Part shown: piece after piece, positions 19,733 through 28,816 of the stretch
Position numbering within the stretch: the stretch's first letter is position 1
How the letters are laid out: each line of letters begins with the position of its first letter
Assembly (NCBI RefSeq): GCF_003853705.1
Contig: NZ_QTQI01000001.1
Coordinates: 1-64,000 of the forward strand
Direction: 5' to 3'
Source: Burkholderia sp. Bp8992
Lineage (GTDB): Bacteria; Pseudomonadota; Gammaproteobacteria; Burkholderiales; Burkholderiaceae
DNA: 64,000 nt
Translations under genes and position numbers: made by a program
The notes under the pieces: model-generated
The model's database searches: none
Seen by the model: the letters and a program-made list of their open reading frames with translations, nothing else
Told to the model about the DNA's origin: nothing

Positions 19733-20635
19733 TCAGGCCTGTGCGCGTGCCCGCTCGACTTCGCTGCCCGGCACGTCCTGCTTTTCCTTGATCAGCGAGA
19801 AATCGAAGTCGATCAGCGCGAACTGCCCGTCGACGCCATACGGCTTGCCTTCCGCGCCTTCCGCTTGCTTGACCGGCGGGATCAGCCCGTCGCGCGTCGC
19901 GAACGCGAAGTCGTCCCACAGATGCGGATCGCCGTCGATGTTGATCTGCGTCGTCAGCTTACGATAACCGTCCGCCGAAACGAAGAAGTGAATGTGCGCC
20001 GGACGATGGCCGTGGCGGCCGAGCTGGTCGAGCAGTTGCTCGGTCTTGCTGCCCGGCGGCACGCTGTAGCCGACCGGCAGCACGCTGCGGAAGCTGTAGC
20101 GGCCGTCGGCATCGGTGCGGATCGAGCGGCGCAGGTTGAACGCGGGCTGCGATTGGTCGAAATACGAATAGTTGCCCAGATGGTTCGCATGCCATACCTC
20201 GACGAGCGCGTTCGCGAGCGGCGCGCCGTCATGGCCGAGCACCCGGCCGCGCATGACCAGCGTCTGGCCCGGATCGGTGCCGTCGTCGAGACGCGCATGG
20301 CCGACCGATTCCGGCGCACCGGCCACGTACAGCGGCCCTTCGATCGTGCGCGGCGTGCCGCCCTGGATGCCGGCCTTCTCCTCGGCTTCGTCCATCCGCA
20401 CGTCGAGGAAGCGCTCGAGGCCGAGGCCCGCGGCGATCAGCCCGAATTCGCGGCCGGCTTCGTTCAGGTAGTTCAGCGCGGTCCAGAACTCGCTCGGCTG
20501 CACGTCGAAGTCCTCGATCGTGTAGCAGATGTCCTTCACGATCCGGTTGACGATCGCGCGCACGCGCGGGTTGCCGGGTTTCTCCGCGGCGTCGTCGAAG
20601 GTCTTCAGCAGTGCGTCGATGGCTTGCTTGTTCAT
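19733..20635 (-). CDS. catA: Catechol 1,2-dioxygenase
   Basis: This 300-residue intradiol dioxygenase opens catechol to cis,cis-muconate. The expected ferric-iron ligands are visible: Tyr156 in GNYSYFD, Tyr190 in LPVGYSVP, and His214 and His216 in PAHIHFF. An N-terminal helical dimer domain precedes the catalytic beta-sandwich. GGAGACACAG precedes the ATG at 20635. It sits in the catBAC operon, with catechol supplied by the anthranilate dioxygenase genes 3 kb away. Confidence 0.97.
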   Translation of the reverse strand: MNKQAIDALLKTFDDAAEKPGNPRVRAIVNRIVKDICYTIEDFDVQPSEFWTALNYLNEAGREFGLIAAGLGLERFLDVRMDEAEEKAGIQGGTPRTIEGPLYVAGAPESVGHARLDDGTDPGQTLVMRGRVLGHDGAPLANALVEVWHANHLGNYSYFDQSQPAFNLRRSIRTDADGRYSFRSVLPVGYSVPPGSKTEQLLDQLGRHGHRPAHIHFFVSADGYRKLTTQINIDGDPHLWDDFAFATRDGLIPPVKQAEGAEGKPYGVDGQFALIDFDFSLIKEKQDVPGSEVERARAQA

Positions 20636-20667
20636 CTGTGTCTCCGGTTTCGGTTGTCGTGTGGGGA

Positions 20668-21801
20668 TCAGCGGGCGTCGCGTCGCATCCGTTCGATGCG
20701 GGCCCAGTCGAAGGTGATGCCGAGGCCGGGCGTCGCCGGCAGATGCAGCTTGAAATCCTGGTAGCGCAGCGGCTCGACGAGGATTTCCTCGGTGAGCAGC
20801 AGCGGGCCGAACAGCTCGGTGCCCCATTTCAGCGAGTCGAACGTGCTGAACAGTTGCGCGGACGCCATCGTGCCGGCCGCGCCTTCGAGCATCGTGCCGC
20901 CGTACAGTTCGATGCCGGCCGCCGCCGCGATCGACGCGACGCTCGCCGCGCCCTGCAGGCCGCCCGACTGCGCGATCTTCACCGCGAACACGTCGGCCGC
21001 GCGGTCCTGCGCGAGCGCGAACGCATCGACGGGGCCGTGCAGCGCCTCGTCGGCCATGATCGGCACCTGCGCGAGCTGCGTGAGTCGCTTCAGCCCCGCG
21101 CGGTTGGTCGCGGCGATCGGCTGCTCGACGAGGCTCACGCCGGCTTCCGCGAACCGCGCACCGGCCCAGATCGCGTCGGTTTCGCTCCACGCCTGGTTCA
21201 CGTCGACGCGCACGTCGCCGCGCTCGCCGAGCGCGCGCTTGATCGCGACCACGTGGGCTACATCGTCGGCGACCGCGTTCGAGCCGATCTTCAGCTTGAA
21301 CGCGCGGTGGCGGCGCGCGTCGAGCATCGCTTCGGCTTCTGCGATGTCGCGCTGCGTGTCGCCGCTCGCGAGCGTCCACGCGACATCGACCGCATCGGTC
21401 CGGCGGCCGCCGAACAGTTCCGACAGCGGCACGCCCAGGCGCTGCGCCTGCGCGTCGAACAGCGCGGTTTCGAGCGCGCACTTCGCGAAACGGTTGCCCT
21501 GGAACAGCTTGCGCGCACGCGCCAGCGCGGCACCCGGACGCGTCGCGTCCATGCCTTGCAGCAGCGGCGCGAAGTAGGTGTCGATGTTGACCTTGATGCT
21601 TTCGGGGCTCTCCTCGCCATAGGCGAGGCCGCCGATGGTCGTCGCCTCGCCGACGCCTTCGATACCGTCCGTGCATCGAACACGAACCAGCACGAGGGTC
21701 TGGCAGTTCATCGTCGCGACCGACAATTTGTGGGGCCGGATCGTCGGAACGTCGACGAGCAGCGTGTCGATGCGTTCAATGGTGGCGGCAGTTGCTATCA
21801 T
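20668..21801 (-). CDS. catB: Muconate cycloisomerase
   Basis: The 377-residue enolase-superfamily enzyme lactonises cis,cis-muconate. It has TFKLKIG-like FKLKIGSNAVADDV with the catalytic lysines, metal ligands in VDVNQAW, VEQPI and MADEAL, and VKIAQSGGL. The ATG at 21801 is preceded by CAGGAGGAATCGC, a strong ribosome site; the frame runs 25 codons further upstream without one. It is the first gene of catBAC and divergent from catR, with a probable CatR site between them. Confidence 0.96.
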   Translation of the reverse strand: MIATAATIERIDTLLVDVPTIRPHKLSVATMNCQTLVLVRVRCTDGIEGVGEATTIGGLAYGEESPESIKVNIDTYFAPLLQGMDATRPGAALARARKLFQGNRFAKCALETALFDAQAQRLGVPLSELFGGRRTDAVDVAWTLASGDTQRDIAEAEAMLDARRHRAFKLKIGSNAVADDVAHVVAIKRALGERGDVRVDVNQAWSETDAIWAGARFAEAGVSLVEQPIAATNRAGLKRLTQLAQVPIMADEALHGPVDAFALAQDRAADVFAVKIAQSGGLQGAASVASIAAAAGIELYGGTMLEGAAGTMASAQLFSTFDSLKWGTELFGPLLLTEEILVEPLRYQDFKLHLPATPGLGITFDWARIERMRRDAR

Positions 21802-21874
21802 GCGATTCCTCCTGTTGGTGCACATGGTAGGAATTCCCGCCCCGCGTCGTCCAACACTCTTTTCGACTACTTCC

Positions 21875-21889
21875 ATACCTTTGAGGCAT
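21875..21889. promoter_or_regulatory. Probable CatR recognition site
   Basis: ATAC-N7-GCAT (ATACCTTTGAGGCAT) differs by one base from the ATAC-N7-GTAT element bound by CatR/ClcR/CbnR-type regulators. It lies in the catB-catR gap, 74-88 bases before the catB start and immediately before the catR start. This fits activation of catBAC and autorepression of catR. Confidence 0.65.
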
Positions 21890-21892
21890 GAA

Positions 21893-22783
21893 ATGGAATT
21901 GCGTCAGCTCCGCTACTTCATCGCCGTCGCCGAGGAAATGAACATCACGCGGGCGGCGGAGCGGCTGCACATGACGCAGCCGCCGTTGAGCCGCCAGCTT
22001 CAGGCGATCGAGGACGAGATCGGGTTGCCGCTGTTCGAGCGCGGCGCGCGGCCGCTGAAACTGACGGATGCGGGGCGCGTGTTCTATGCGCAGGCGAAGC
22101 GCCTCGTCGACCAGGCCGACGAGCTCGGCCCGCTGACGCGGCGGCTCGCGCAGCTGTCGGAGCGGATCGTGATCGGCTTCGTGCCGTCGACGCTGTACGG
22201 CGCGCTGCCGGACGTGATCCGCGCGTTTCGCGAGGCGCAGCCGGACGTCGAGCTGTCGCTGATCGAAATGTTCACGCTCGAGCAGCTCGGCGCGCTGAAG
22301 GGCGGGCGGATCGACGTGGGGTTCGGCCGCCTGCGCTTCGACGACGACCAGCTGGTGCGCGAGGCGCTGATCGAGGAAAAGCTGATCGCGGCGCTGCCGG
22401 TCGGGCATCCGCTCGCCGATCCGGACCGGCCGCTGACGCTCGCGGATCTCGCGAACGAGACGATGATCGTCTACCCGAGCACGCCGCGGCCGAGCTTCGC
22501 CGATCAGCAGCTGTCCGCGCTGCGCGACGGCGCGGTCGTGCCGGCGGCCGTTCACGAGGTGCGCGAGCTGCAGACGGCGCTCGGGCTCGTCGCCGCGCAG
22601 GTGGGCGTGTCGCTGGTGCCGGAGAGCGTGGAGGGCGTGCGCGTGCGGGGCGTCGTCTACCGGCGGCTGCCGGAGCCGGCCGCAACGTCGCCGATCATCA
22701 TGAGCCGCCGGCTGCACGGCGAAAGCGCGGCCACGGCGGCGTTCTGCGCGATTGCGCGGGAGATGATCGTACCGGCAGCCTGA
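21893..22783 (+). CDS. catR: LysR-family activator of the catechol genes
   Basis: The 296-residue protein is a CatR/BenM-like LysR regulator: MELRQLRYFIAVAEEMNITRAAERL, MTQPPLSRQLQAIEDEIG, then a substrate-binding domain with FVPSTLYGALPDVI. These proteins usually bind cis,cis-muconate and activate the cat genes. The start at 21893 matches the conserved family N-terminus. It is divergent from catB, and the probable binding site abuts its own start codon. Confidence 0.92.
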   Translation: MELRQLRYFIAVAEEMNITRAAERLHMTQPPLSRQLQAIEDEIGLPLFERGARPLKLTDAGRVFYAQAKRLVDQADELGPLTRRLAQLSERIVIGFVPSTLYGALPDVIRAFREAQPDVELSLIEMFTLEQLGALKGGRIDVGFGRLRFDDDQLVREALIEEKLIAALPVGHPLADPDRPLTLADLANETMIVYPSTPRPSFADQQLSALRDGAVVPAAVHEVRELQTALGLVAAQVGVSLVPESVEGVRVRGVVYRRLPEPAATSPIIMSRRLHGESAATAAFCAIAREMIVPAA

Positions 22784-22802
22784 ATTGCAACTAACGGCCT
22801 AT

Positions 22803-22821
22803 TTCGGCGTGCACCGCCGAA
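22803..22821. terminator. Hairpin between convergent catR and andR
   Basis: TTCGGCG and CGCCGAA form a perfect 7-bp stem around TGCAC in the gap where catR and the AraC gene converge. No T-run follows, so confidence as a terminator is low. Confidence 0.4.
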
Positions 22822-22888
22822 TTCGGAAAGGATGGTGCGACTAGATGGCCTTCCGGCTTCTGCCGCAGCCGGCTGGCAAGCCTGACGG

Positions 22889-23854
22889 TCAAGGCTGGCG
22901 CTGCGCGTCGAGCGTCTCCGACGGCGATTCACCGAATTTCTCCCGATACGCGATCGCGAACCGCCCGAGGTGCGTAAACCCGCAATCGAGCGCGACATCG
23001 GCGATCCGGCGGTCGGACGCCGCGCCGCGCAGCAGTTCGCGCGCATGGTCGAGCCGCGTCGCGCGCAGGTATTGCATCGGGCTCATCCCGCGGAACTGCA
23101 GGAACGCGTCGCGCAGCGTGCGTTCGGGCACGTTGGCGGCCTGGACGATATCGGCGAGCTGCAGCGGTTGCGCGTAGCACGCGTTCACGAACTCCTGCGC
23201 ACGCCGGACGAAGCCCGGCGCCGGGTCGCGGTGCGACGCGTGCGGCACGGACGGCGGATGGCCTTCGATCAGCAGGTCGATCAGCAGATGCTCGAGCTGC
23301 GACGCGACACGCGGGTTCGCGTTCGCGCGTTCGAGCAGCTCGGGCGACCGCGCGACGAGCATCAGCTGCTGGCGCCACGCGGAAAGCGCGGCGTCGCTGA
23401 CGTGCAGCACGGGGTCGAGCATCGCGCGCGGGTCGCCGGTCAGCGAACCGACGGTCGCCGCGTCGATGCGCAGCACGAATTGCTCGCAATCGGCCGACAG
23501 CACCGCATCGAAGCGCTCGCCGGGCGCGCACAGCACGCCGGTCTGGCCGTCGACGCCGAGCTGGCGCCCCATCGCGCGCACCTCGGCCTGGCCGGACAGG
23601 CAGAACATCAGCAGGTAATAGCCGTCGACCGCGTCGACCTGCACGCGCATCGCGTCGCCGAACGCGATCGTGCCGATTCCGAGCCCGCCCAGCTTGACGA
23701 AATCCATGTGCGACGCGCCGTGCACGCGGCCGTTCGGCAGCAGCGCATGCGGCTGCATCACGCGCGAGATGCGCTCGCGCGTCTCGTCGAGATCGCGGGA
23801 TTCGAACAGCCGGTGCGCGCGCAGCGCGAGCGGCTCGAACGACGTTGGGGACAT
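22889..23854 (-). CDS. andR: AraC/XylS-family activator of anthranilate catabolism
   Basis: The 321-residue protein has an AraC-binding-like N-domain ([20 protein letters not shown]) and a C-terminal HTH pair ([19 protein letters not shown] and [20 protein letters not shown]), ending in [13 protein letters not shown]. It is divergent from the anthranilate dioxygenase operon, the arrangement known for andR in Burkholderia. Anthranilate as the effector is inferred from that system. Two candidate half-sites sit in the shared 213-base promoter region. Confidence 0.86.
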   Translation of the reverse strand: MSPTSFEPLALRAHRLFESRDLDETRERISRVMQPHALLPNGRVHGASHMDFVKLGGLGIGTIAFGDAMRVQVDAVDGYYLLMFCLSGQAEVRAMGRQLGVDGQTGVLCAPGERFDAVLSADCEQFVLRIDAATVGSLTGDPRAMLDPVLHVSDAALSAWRQQLMLVARSPELLERANANPRVASQLEHLLIDLLIEGHPPSVPHASHRDPAPGFVRRAQEFVNACYAQPLQLADIVQAANVPERTLRDAFLQFRGMSPMQYLRATRLDHARELLRGAASDRRIADVALDCGFTHLGRFAIAYREKFGESPSETLDAQRQP

Positions 23855-23952
23855 GGGCCTCAGCCTTGGTATGGGCGACGTGCGCTTCGATCCGACGAAT
23901 GGGTCGCGATCGTGCGCCGGGTCGCGTGTGCCGTCATGCTAGCGCAGAAATC

Positions 23953-23997
23953 CGCCGAAAGTGGATATTGCGCCGCCGCAATCGCACTTTCCGGATA
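23953..23997 (+). promoter_or_regulatory. Candidate AndR direct-repeat sites
   Basis: Two copies of a XylS-like half-site occur 30 bases apart: CGCCGAAAGTGGATA (23953-23967) and CGCACTTTCCGGATA (23983-23997). Each fits the XylS-type pattern NGCN-N6-GGATA, the second more closely. They lie 71-115 bases upstream of andAc, with a possible -10 TATTAG near 24007. Confidence 0.45.
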
Positions 23998-24067
23998 GAC
24001 GGCGAATATTAGCTTTTCAAAAATCGGCTCCATGCATTCAACGCAACGGATCGACAAGGAGTCCGAC

Positions 24068-25339
24068 ATGGAGCAGACAGAATCGCCCGTCGTTTTCGCC
24101 GCGCGCGGCGACACATCCGACGTGACCTTTCCGCACGACGACGGTTCGCGCGTGCCGTACAAGGTGTTCAGCTCGCGTGCGGTCTACGATCGCGAGCAGG
24201 AGCGCATCTTCCGCGGGCCGACGTGGAACTTCGTCGCGCTCGAAGCCGAAATCCCGAAGGCCGGCGACTTCAAGAGCACGTTCGTCGGCGACACGCCGGT
24301 GGTCGTCACGCGCACCGAGGACGGCACGCTCTCCGCGTGGGTGAACCGCTGCGCGCACCGCGGCGCGCAGGTATGCCGCAAGTCGCGCGGCAACGCGAGC
24401 TCGCATACGTGCGTGTATCACCAGTGGAGCTTCGACAACTCGGGCAACCTGCTCGGCGTGCCGTTCCGGCGCGGCCAGAAGGGGATGACCGGGATGCCGG
24501 CCGACTTCGACCCGAAGCAGCACGGGCTGCGCAAGCTGCGCGTGGACAGCTATCGCGGGCTCGTGTTCGCGACCTTCAGCGACGAGGTCGCGCCGCTGCC
24601 AGAGTATCTCGGCGAGCAGATGCGCCCGTGGATCGACCGCATTTTCCACAAGCCGATCGAGTATCTCGGCTGCACGCGCCAGTATTCGAAGTCGAACTGG
24701 AAGCTGTACATGGAGAACGTGAAGGACCCGTATCACGCGAGCATGCTGCACCTGTTCCATACGACCTTCAACATCTTCCGCGTGGGGATGAAGGCACGCT
24801 CGATTCCGGATGCGAACCACGGGCTGCACAGCATCATCACGGTGACGAAGACGAACGACGACACGTCGGCCGCGTACAAGCAGCAGAACATCCGTTCGTT
24901 CGACGAGGGCTTTCACCTGGAGGACGAATCGATCCTCGATCTCGTGTCGGAATACGACGAGGACTGCACGAACCATATCCAGCCGATCTTCCCGCAGCTC
25001 GTGATCCAGCAGATCCACAACACGCTGGTCGCGCGCCAGATCCTGCCGAAGGGCCCCGACAACTTCGAGCTGATCTTCCACTTCTTCGGCTACGCGGGCG
25101 ACACGCCCGAGCTGCGCGCGCTGCGCATCAAGCAGGCGAACCTCGTCGGGCCGGCCGGCTACATCTCGATGGAAGACACGGAAGCGACCGAGCTCGTGCA
25201 GCGCGGCACGGTGCGCGATGCCGATGCGACGTCGGTGATCGAGATGTCGCGCGGCAATCCGGACCAGCAGGACACGGTGATCACCGAGAGCCTGATCCGC
25301 AAGTTCTGGGTCGGCTACCAGAAGCTGATGGGCTATTGA
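24068..25339 (+). CDS. andAc: Anthranilate 1,2-dioxygenase, large oxygenase subunit
   Basis: The 423-residue alpha subunit of a Rieske non-heme iron dioxygenase converts anthranilate to catechol, releasing ammonia and carbon dioxide. Rieske ligands Cys95, His97, Cys115 and His118 are visible (CAHRGAQVCRK, CVYHQW). The mononuclear iron site has His223 and His228 in DPYHASMLHLFH, with the bridging aspartate Asp220. The ATG at 24068 has AAGGAG upstream; an earlier in-frame ATG at 24032 lacks one. Gene order matches the three-component anthranilate system described in Burkholderia cepacia DBO1, which differs from the two-component antABC type. Confidence 0.95.
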   Translation: MEQTESPVVFAARGDTSDVTFPHDDGSRVPYKVFSSRAVYDREQERIFRGPTWNFVALEAEIPKAGDFKSTFVGDTPVVVTRTEDGTLSAWVNRCAHRGAQVCRKSRGNASSHTCVYHQWSFDNSGNLLGVPFRRGQKGMTGMPADFDPKQHGLRKLRVDSYRGLVFATFSDEVAPLPEYLGEQMRPWIDRIFHKPIEYLGCTRQYSKSNWKLYMENVKDPYHASMLHLFHTTFNIFRVGMKARSIPDANHGLHSIITVTKTNDDTSAAYKQQNIRSFDEGFHLEDESILDLVSEYDEDCTNHIQPIFPQLVIQQIHNTLVARQILPKGPDNFELIFHFFGYAGDTPELRALRIKQANLVGPAGYISMEDTEATELVQRGTVRDADATSVIEMSRGNPDQQDTVITESLIRKFWVGYQKLMGY

Positions 25340-25354
25340 GGCGGGAGCGAAAAA

Positions 25355-25831
25355 ATGACGGAAGACATGAAGACGTGGTTCGAGATTTACATGCTCCAGA
25401 ACCGCTACATCGGGCACCTCGACAACGACCGGCTCGAACACTGGCCGGAGATGTTCACCGAGGACTGCACGTACGAAATCGTGCCGAAGGAGAACGCCGA
25501 TCTCGGGCTGCCGGTCGGGATCGTCCACTGCACGAACCAGCGGATGCTGCGCGACCGCGTGGTGTCGCTGCGGCACGCGAACATCTATGAAGAGCACACG
25601 TACCGGCACATGACGTCGGGCCTGACGATCGTCGCCGAACGCGACGGCGAGTTCGACACCGAGAGCAACTACGTCGTCGTGCAGACGCGCAGCAACGGCG
25701 AGTCGAACGTGTACCAGGCCGGCAAGTACTACGACACGGTCGTGCGCACGCCCGACGGGCTGCGCTACAAGACCAAGCGCGTGATTTACGACACGTCGCG
25801 CGTGCAGACGCTGCTCGCGACGCCGATCTGA
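25355..25831 (+). CDS. andAd: Anthranilate 1,2-dioxygenase, small oxygenase subunit
   Basis: The 158-residue beta subunit has the ring-hydroxylating small-subunit fold: YIGHLDNDRLEHWPEMFTED near the N-terminus, RHANIYEEHTYRHM in the middle and a beta-rich C-terminal half. It is structural and builds the alpha-beta hexamer. It starts 15 bases after andAc, with GGCGGGAG as ribosome site. Confidence 0.94.
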   Translation: MTEDMKTWFEIYMLQNRYIGHLDNDRLEHWPEMFTEDCTYEIVPKENADLGLPVGIVHCTNQRMLRDRVVSLRHANIYEEHTYRHMTSGLTIVAERDGEFDTESNYVVVQTRSNGESNVYQAGKYYDTVVRTPDGLRYKTKRVIYDTSRVQTLLATPI

Positions 25832-25847
25832 CAGCCAGGGAACCGAC

Positions 25848-26174
25848 ATGACCGAAGCAACGCTGGCCGAGTGGCATCCGCTCGGCGCTTTCGACGAATT
25901 CTCCGAAGACGAACCGGCGGCGTGCGTCGCCGGCCAGAAGCCGATCGCCATATTCCGGATCGGCGACGAACTGTTCGCGATGCACGACCTCTGCACGCAC
26001 GGCCATGCACGGCTGTCCGAAGGCTATGTGGAAGACGGCTGCGTCGAATGCCCGCTGCACCAGGGGCTGATCGACATCCGCACCGGTGCACCGAAATGCG
26101 CACCGATCACCGAGCCGGTGCGGACCTATCCGATCCGGATCGTCGACGGGCAGGTGGAAGTCAATGTCGGCTGA
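25848..26174 (+). CDS. andAb: Anthranilate dioxygenase Rieske ferredoxin
   Basis: The 108-residue 2Fe-2S ferredoxin passes electrons from the reductase to the oxygenase. Cluster ligands are Cys49 and His51 (CTHGHARL) and Cys68 and His71 (CPLHQG), with 16 residues between the motifs. Its end overlaps the start of andAa by 11 bases. Confidence 0.94.
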   Translation: MTEATLAEWHPLGAFDEFSEDEPAACVAGQKPIAIFRIGDELFAMHDLCTHGHARLSEGYVEDGCVECPLHQGLIDIRTGAPKCAPITEPVRTYPIRIVDGQVEVNVG

Positions 26175-27384
26175 TCCGTTCGTGATCGTCGGCGCCGGCC
26201 ACGCGGCGCGGCGCACGGCCGAAGCGCTGCGCGAACGCGATGCGGCGGCGCGCATCGTGATGATCGGCGCGGAGCGCGAGCTGCCGTACGACCGCCCCGC
26301 GCTGTCGAAGGATGCGTTGCTGACGGACGGCGGCGAGCAGCGCGCGTTCATCCGCGATGCGGCGTGGTACGACGCGCAGCGCATCGAACTGCGGCTCGGC
26401 ACGCGCGTCGACGCGATCGAACGCGATGCGCAGCGCGTGCGGCTCGACGACGGCACGACGCTGCCCTACGCGCGGCTCGTGCTCGCGACGGGTTCGCGCG
26501 TGCGCACGTTCGGCGGGGTGATCGACGAAGGTGTCGTGCCGCACTACGTCCGCACGGTCGACGATGCGCGTGCGTTGCGTGCACGGCTTGCGCCGGGCCG
26601 CCGCGTGGCGGTGCTCGGCGGCGGTTTCATCGGGCTCGAGGTGGCGGCTGCCGCGCGCCAGCTCGGTTGCGACGTGACGGTGATCGATCCGGCGCCGCGC
26701 CTGTTGCAGCGTGCGTTGCCGGAAGTTGTCGGCACGTATGCGCGGCAGATGCACGACGCACGTGGTGTGGTCTTCCAGATGGCGACGCTGCCGCGTGCGA
26801 TCCGTCGCGCATCGGGCGGCGGCGCGGTCGTCGAGACCGATCGCGGCGACGTCGAGGCCGATATCGTCGTGGTCGGCATCGGCGTGGTGCCCAACGTCGA
26901 GCTGGCGCAGGCGGCCGGGCTCGACGTCGACAATGGCATTCGTGTCGACGCGGGCTGCCGCACGGCCGACGCCGCGATCTTCGCGGCGGGCGAGGTGACG
27001 ATGCACTTCAATCCGCTGCTCGGGCGTCACGTGCGGATCGAGTCGTGGCAGGTGGCGGAAAACCAGCCGGCCGTCGCGGCCGCGAACCTGCTCGGCGGCG
27101 ACGACGCCTATGCCGAGCTGCCGTGGCTGTGGTCCGATCAATACGACTGCAACCTGCAGATGCTCGGGCTGTTCGGCAACGAACGCACGATCGTCGTGCG
27201 CGGCGATCCGGCGAGCGGGCCGTTCACGGTGTTCGGGCTCGGCGACGACGGCAGGATCGTCGCGGTGGCCGCGGCGAACCTCGGGCGCGATATCGGCGCA
27301 TCGCGCCGGCTGATCGCGGCAGGGGCCGTACCCGATCCGGTGAAGCTGGCCGATCCGGCGGTGAATTTGAAGTCGTTCATGTAG
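26164..27384 (+). CDS. andAa: Anthranilate dioxygenase ferredoxin reductase
   Basis: The 406-residue FAD-dependent reductase takes electrons from NAD(P)H to the Rieske ferredoxin. It has an FAD site (FVIVGAGHAARRTAEAL), an NADH site (VAVLGGGFIGLEVAAAARQLG), a second FAD contact (AIFAAGEVT) and a C-terminal reductase domain. The start at 26164 overlaps andAb, so the two are coupled. It closes the andAcAdAbAa operon. Confidence 0.93.
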   Translation: MSADPFVIVGAGHAARRTAEALRERDAAARIVMIGAERELPYDRPALSKDALLTDGGEQRAFIRDAAWYDAQRIELRLGTRVDAIERDAQRVRLDDGTTLPYARLVLATGSRVRTFGGVIDEGVVPHYVRTVDDARALRARLAPGRRVAVLGGGFIGLEVAAAARQLGCDVTVIDPAPRLLQRALPEVVGTYARQMHDARGVVFQMATLPRAIRRASGGGAVVETDRGDVEADIVVVGIGVVPNVELAQAAGLDVDNGIRVDAGCRTADAAIFAAGEVTMHFNPLLGRHVRIESWQVAENQPAVAAANLLGGDDAYAELPWLWSDQYDCNLQMLGLFGNERTIVVRGDPASGPFTVFGLGDDGRIVAVAAANLGRDIGASRRLIAAGAVPDPVKLADPAVNLKSFM

Positions 27385-27481
27385 CGGCGGGCTGTGCGGC
27401 GCGCATGCGCCGCCAGCCGCGCGTTTGTCGGCTGCGGCGAAATCGGGGATATTAGCGGCATCGCCGATCCGCCGGTCCTCC

Positions 27482-28768
27482 ATGACGCCCGACAAAGCCC
27501 TCGAACTGAAACGCAGCAAGCGCCGCGCGCTGTGGCTGCTGCTGGCCGCCGTCGCGGTGTTCGTCACCACGATCCTGCTGCCGCGCGGCCCGTGGGTCGA
27601 CGGCGTCAAGGCCGTGGCCGAAGCCGCGATGATCGGCGCGCTCGCCGACTGGTTCGCGGTCGTCGCGCTGTTCCGCCGCGTGCCGATTCCGTTCGTGTCG
27701 CGCCATACCGAGATCATTCCGAAGAACAAGGACAAGATCGCCGACAACCTCGCGGTGTTCGTGCGCGAGAAATTCCTCGGCCCCGACGCGCTCGCCGCGC
27801 AGATCCGCCAGCACGATCCCGCGCGGAAGCTCGGCGCGTGGCTCGGCGAACCGGCGAACACCGACGCGCTCGGCAGCTACGTGACGAAGCTGATGAGCTT
27901 CGCGCTCGACATGACCGACGACGCGCGGATTCAATCGTTCGTGCACGACGCGTTCCGCGCGGTGATCGATCGGGTCGACCTGTCGCAGTCGGCCGGCGCG
28001 ATCCTCGACACGCTGACGAAGGACGGCCGCCACCAGGCGCTGCTCGACGACGCGATCGAACAGGTGGTCGACGTGCTCGACAAGGAGGAGAACCGCGAGG
28101 TGATCGCGGGCTTCATCGTCGAATGGCTGAAGACGCAGTACCCAAAGGTCGAGAAGATCATGCCGACGCAGTGGTTCGGCGAGAACGGCGCGCGGATGCT
28201 CGCGAGCGCGGTGAGCCGCGTGCTCGAAGGCGTGGCGGCCGACCCCGAGCACGAACTGCGGCAGCGCTTCGACCGAACGGTCGCGCGGCTGACCGAGCGG
28301 CTGAAGCACGATCCGGCGTTCATCGAGAAGGGCGAGGAGATCAAGCGCTATATCCGCGACGGCGACGCGTTCAACGAGTATGCGCGCGACCTGTGGGACC
28401 AGTTGCGCGCGTGGCTGAAAGCCGATCTCGCGCGCGCCGATTCGACGCTGCACCGGCAGGCCGCGACGCTCGGCGGCTGGCTCGGCGCGCGGTTGTCGGA
28501 GAGCCCCGCGCTGCGGGCATCGCTGAACGAGCACGTGGAGAAGGCCGTGCACGAGATGGCGCCGGATTTCGCCGATTTCCTGATGCGGCACATCCGCGAT
28601 ACGGTGCGCAACTGGGATGCGCGCGAGATGTCGCGGCAGATCGAGCTGAACATCGGCAAGGATCTGCAATACATCCGCATCAACGGCACGCTGGTGGGCG
28701 GGCTGATCGGGCTCGGGTTGTACCTGGTGTCGCTGGTGCCGCGCTGGGCGGCCGGGTGGCTGCATTGA
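27482..28768 (+). CDS. DUF445 membrane protein
   Basis: The 428-residue protein has a membrane segment near residues 16-32 (LWLLLAAVAVFVTTILL), the conserved AAMIGALADWFAVVALFR stretch, a long helical and charged middle, and a C-terminal membrane segment (LVGGLIGLGLYLVSLVP). This is the YjiN/DUF445 layout. The cellular role of the family is poorly known. The ATG at 27482 matches the family start. It follows andAa by 97 bases but is not evidently part of anthranilate metabolism. Confidence 0.88.
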   Translation: MTPDKALELKRSKRRALWLLLAAVAVFVTTILLPRGPWVDGVKAVAEAAMIGALADWFAVVALFRRVPIPFVSRHTEIIPKNKDKIADNLAVFVREKFLGPDALAAQIRQHDPARKLGAWLGEPANTDALGSYVTKLMSFALDMTDDARIQSFVHDAFRAVIDRVDLSQSAGAILDTLTKDGRHQALLDDAIEQVVDVLDKEENREVIAGFIVEWLKTQYPKVEKIMPTQWFGENGARMLASAVSRVLEGVAADPEHELRQRFDRTVARLTERLKHDPAFIEKGEEIKRYIRDGDAFNEYARDLWDQLRAWLKADLARADSTLHRQAATLGGWLGARLSESPALRASLNEHVEKAVHEMAPDFADFLMRHIRDTVRNWDAREMSRQIELNIGKDLQYIRINGTLVGGLIGLGLYLVSLVPRWAAGWLH

Positions 28769-28816
28769 CGCGGCCGGGCGCATTGCGGGCCGCGTGCGGC
28801 ACCGGCGGCGCACGCA

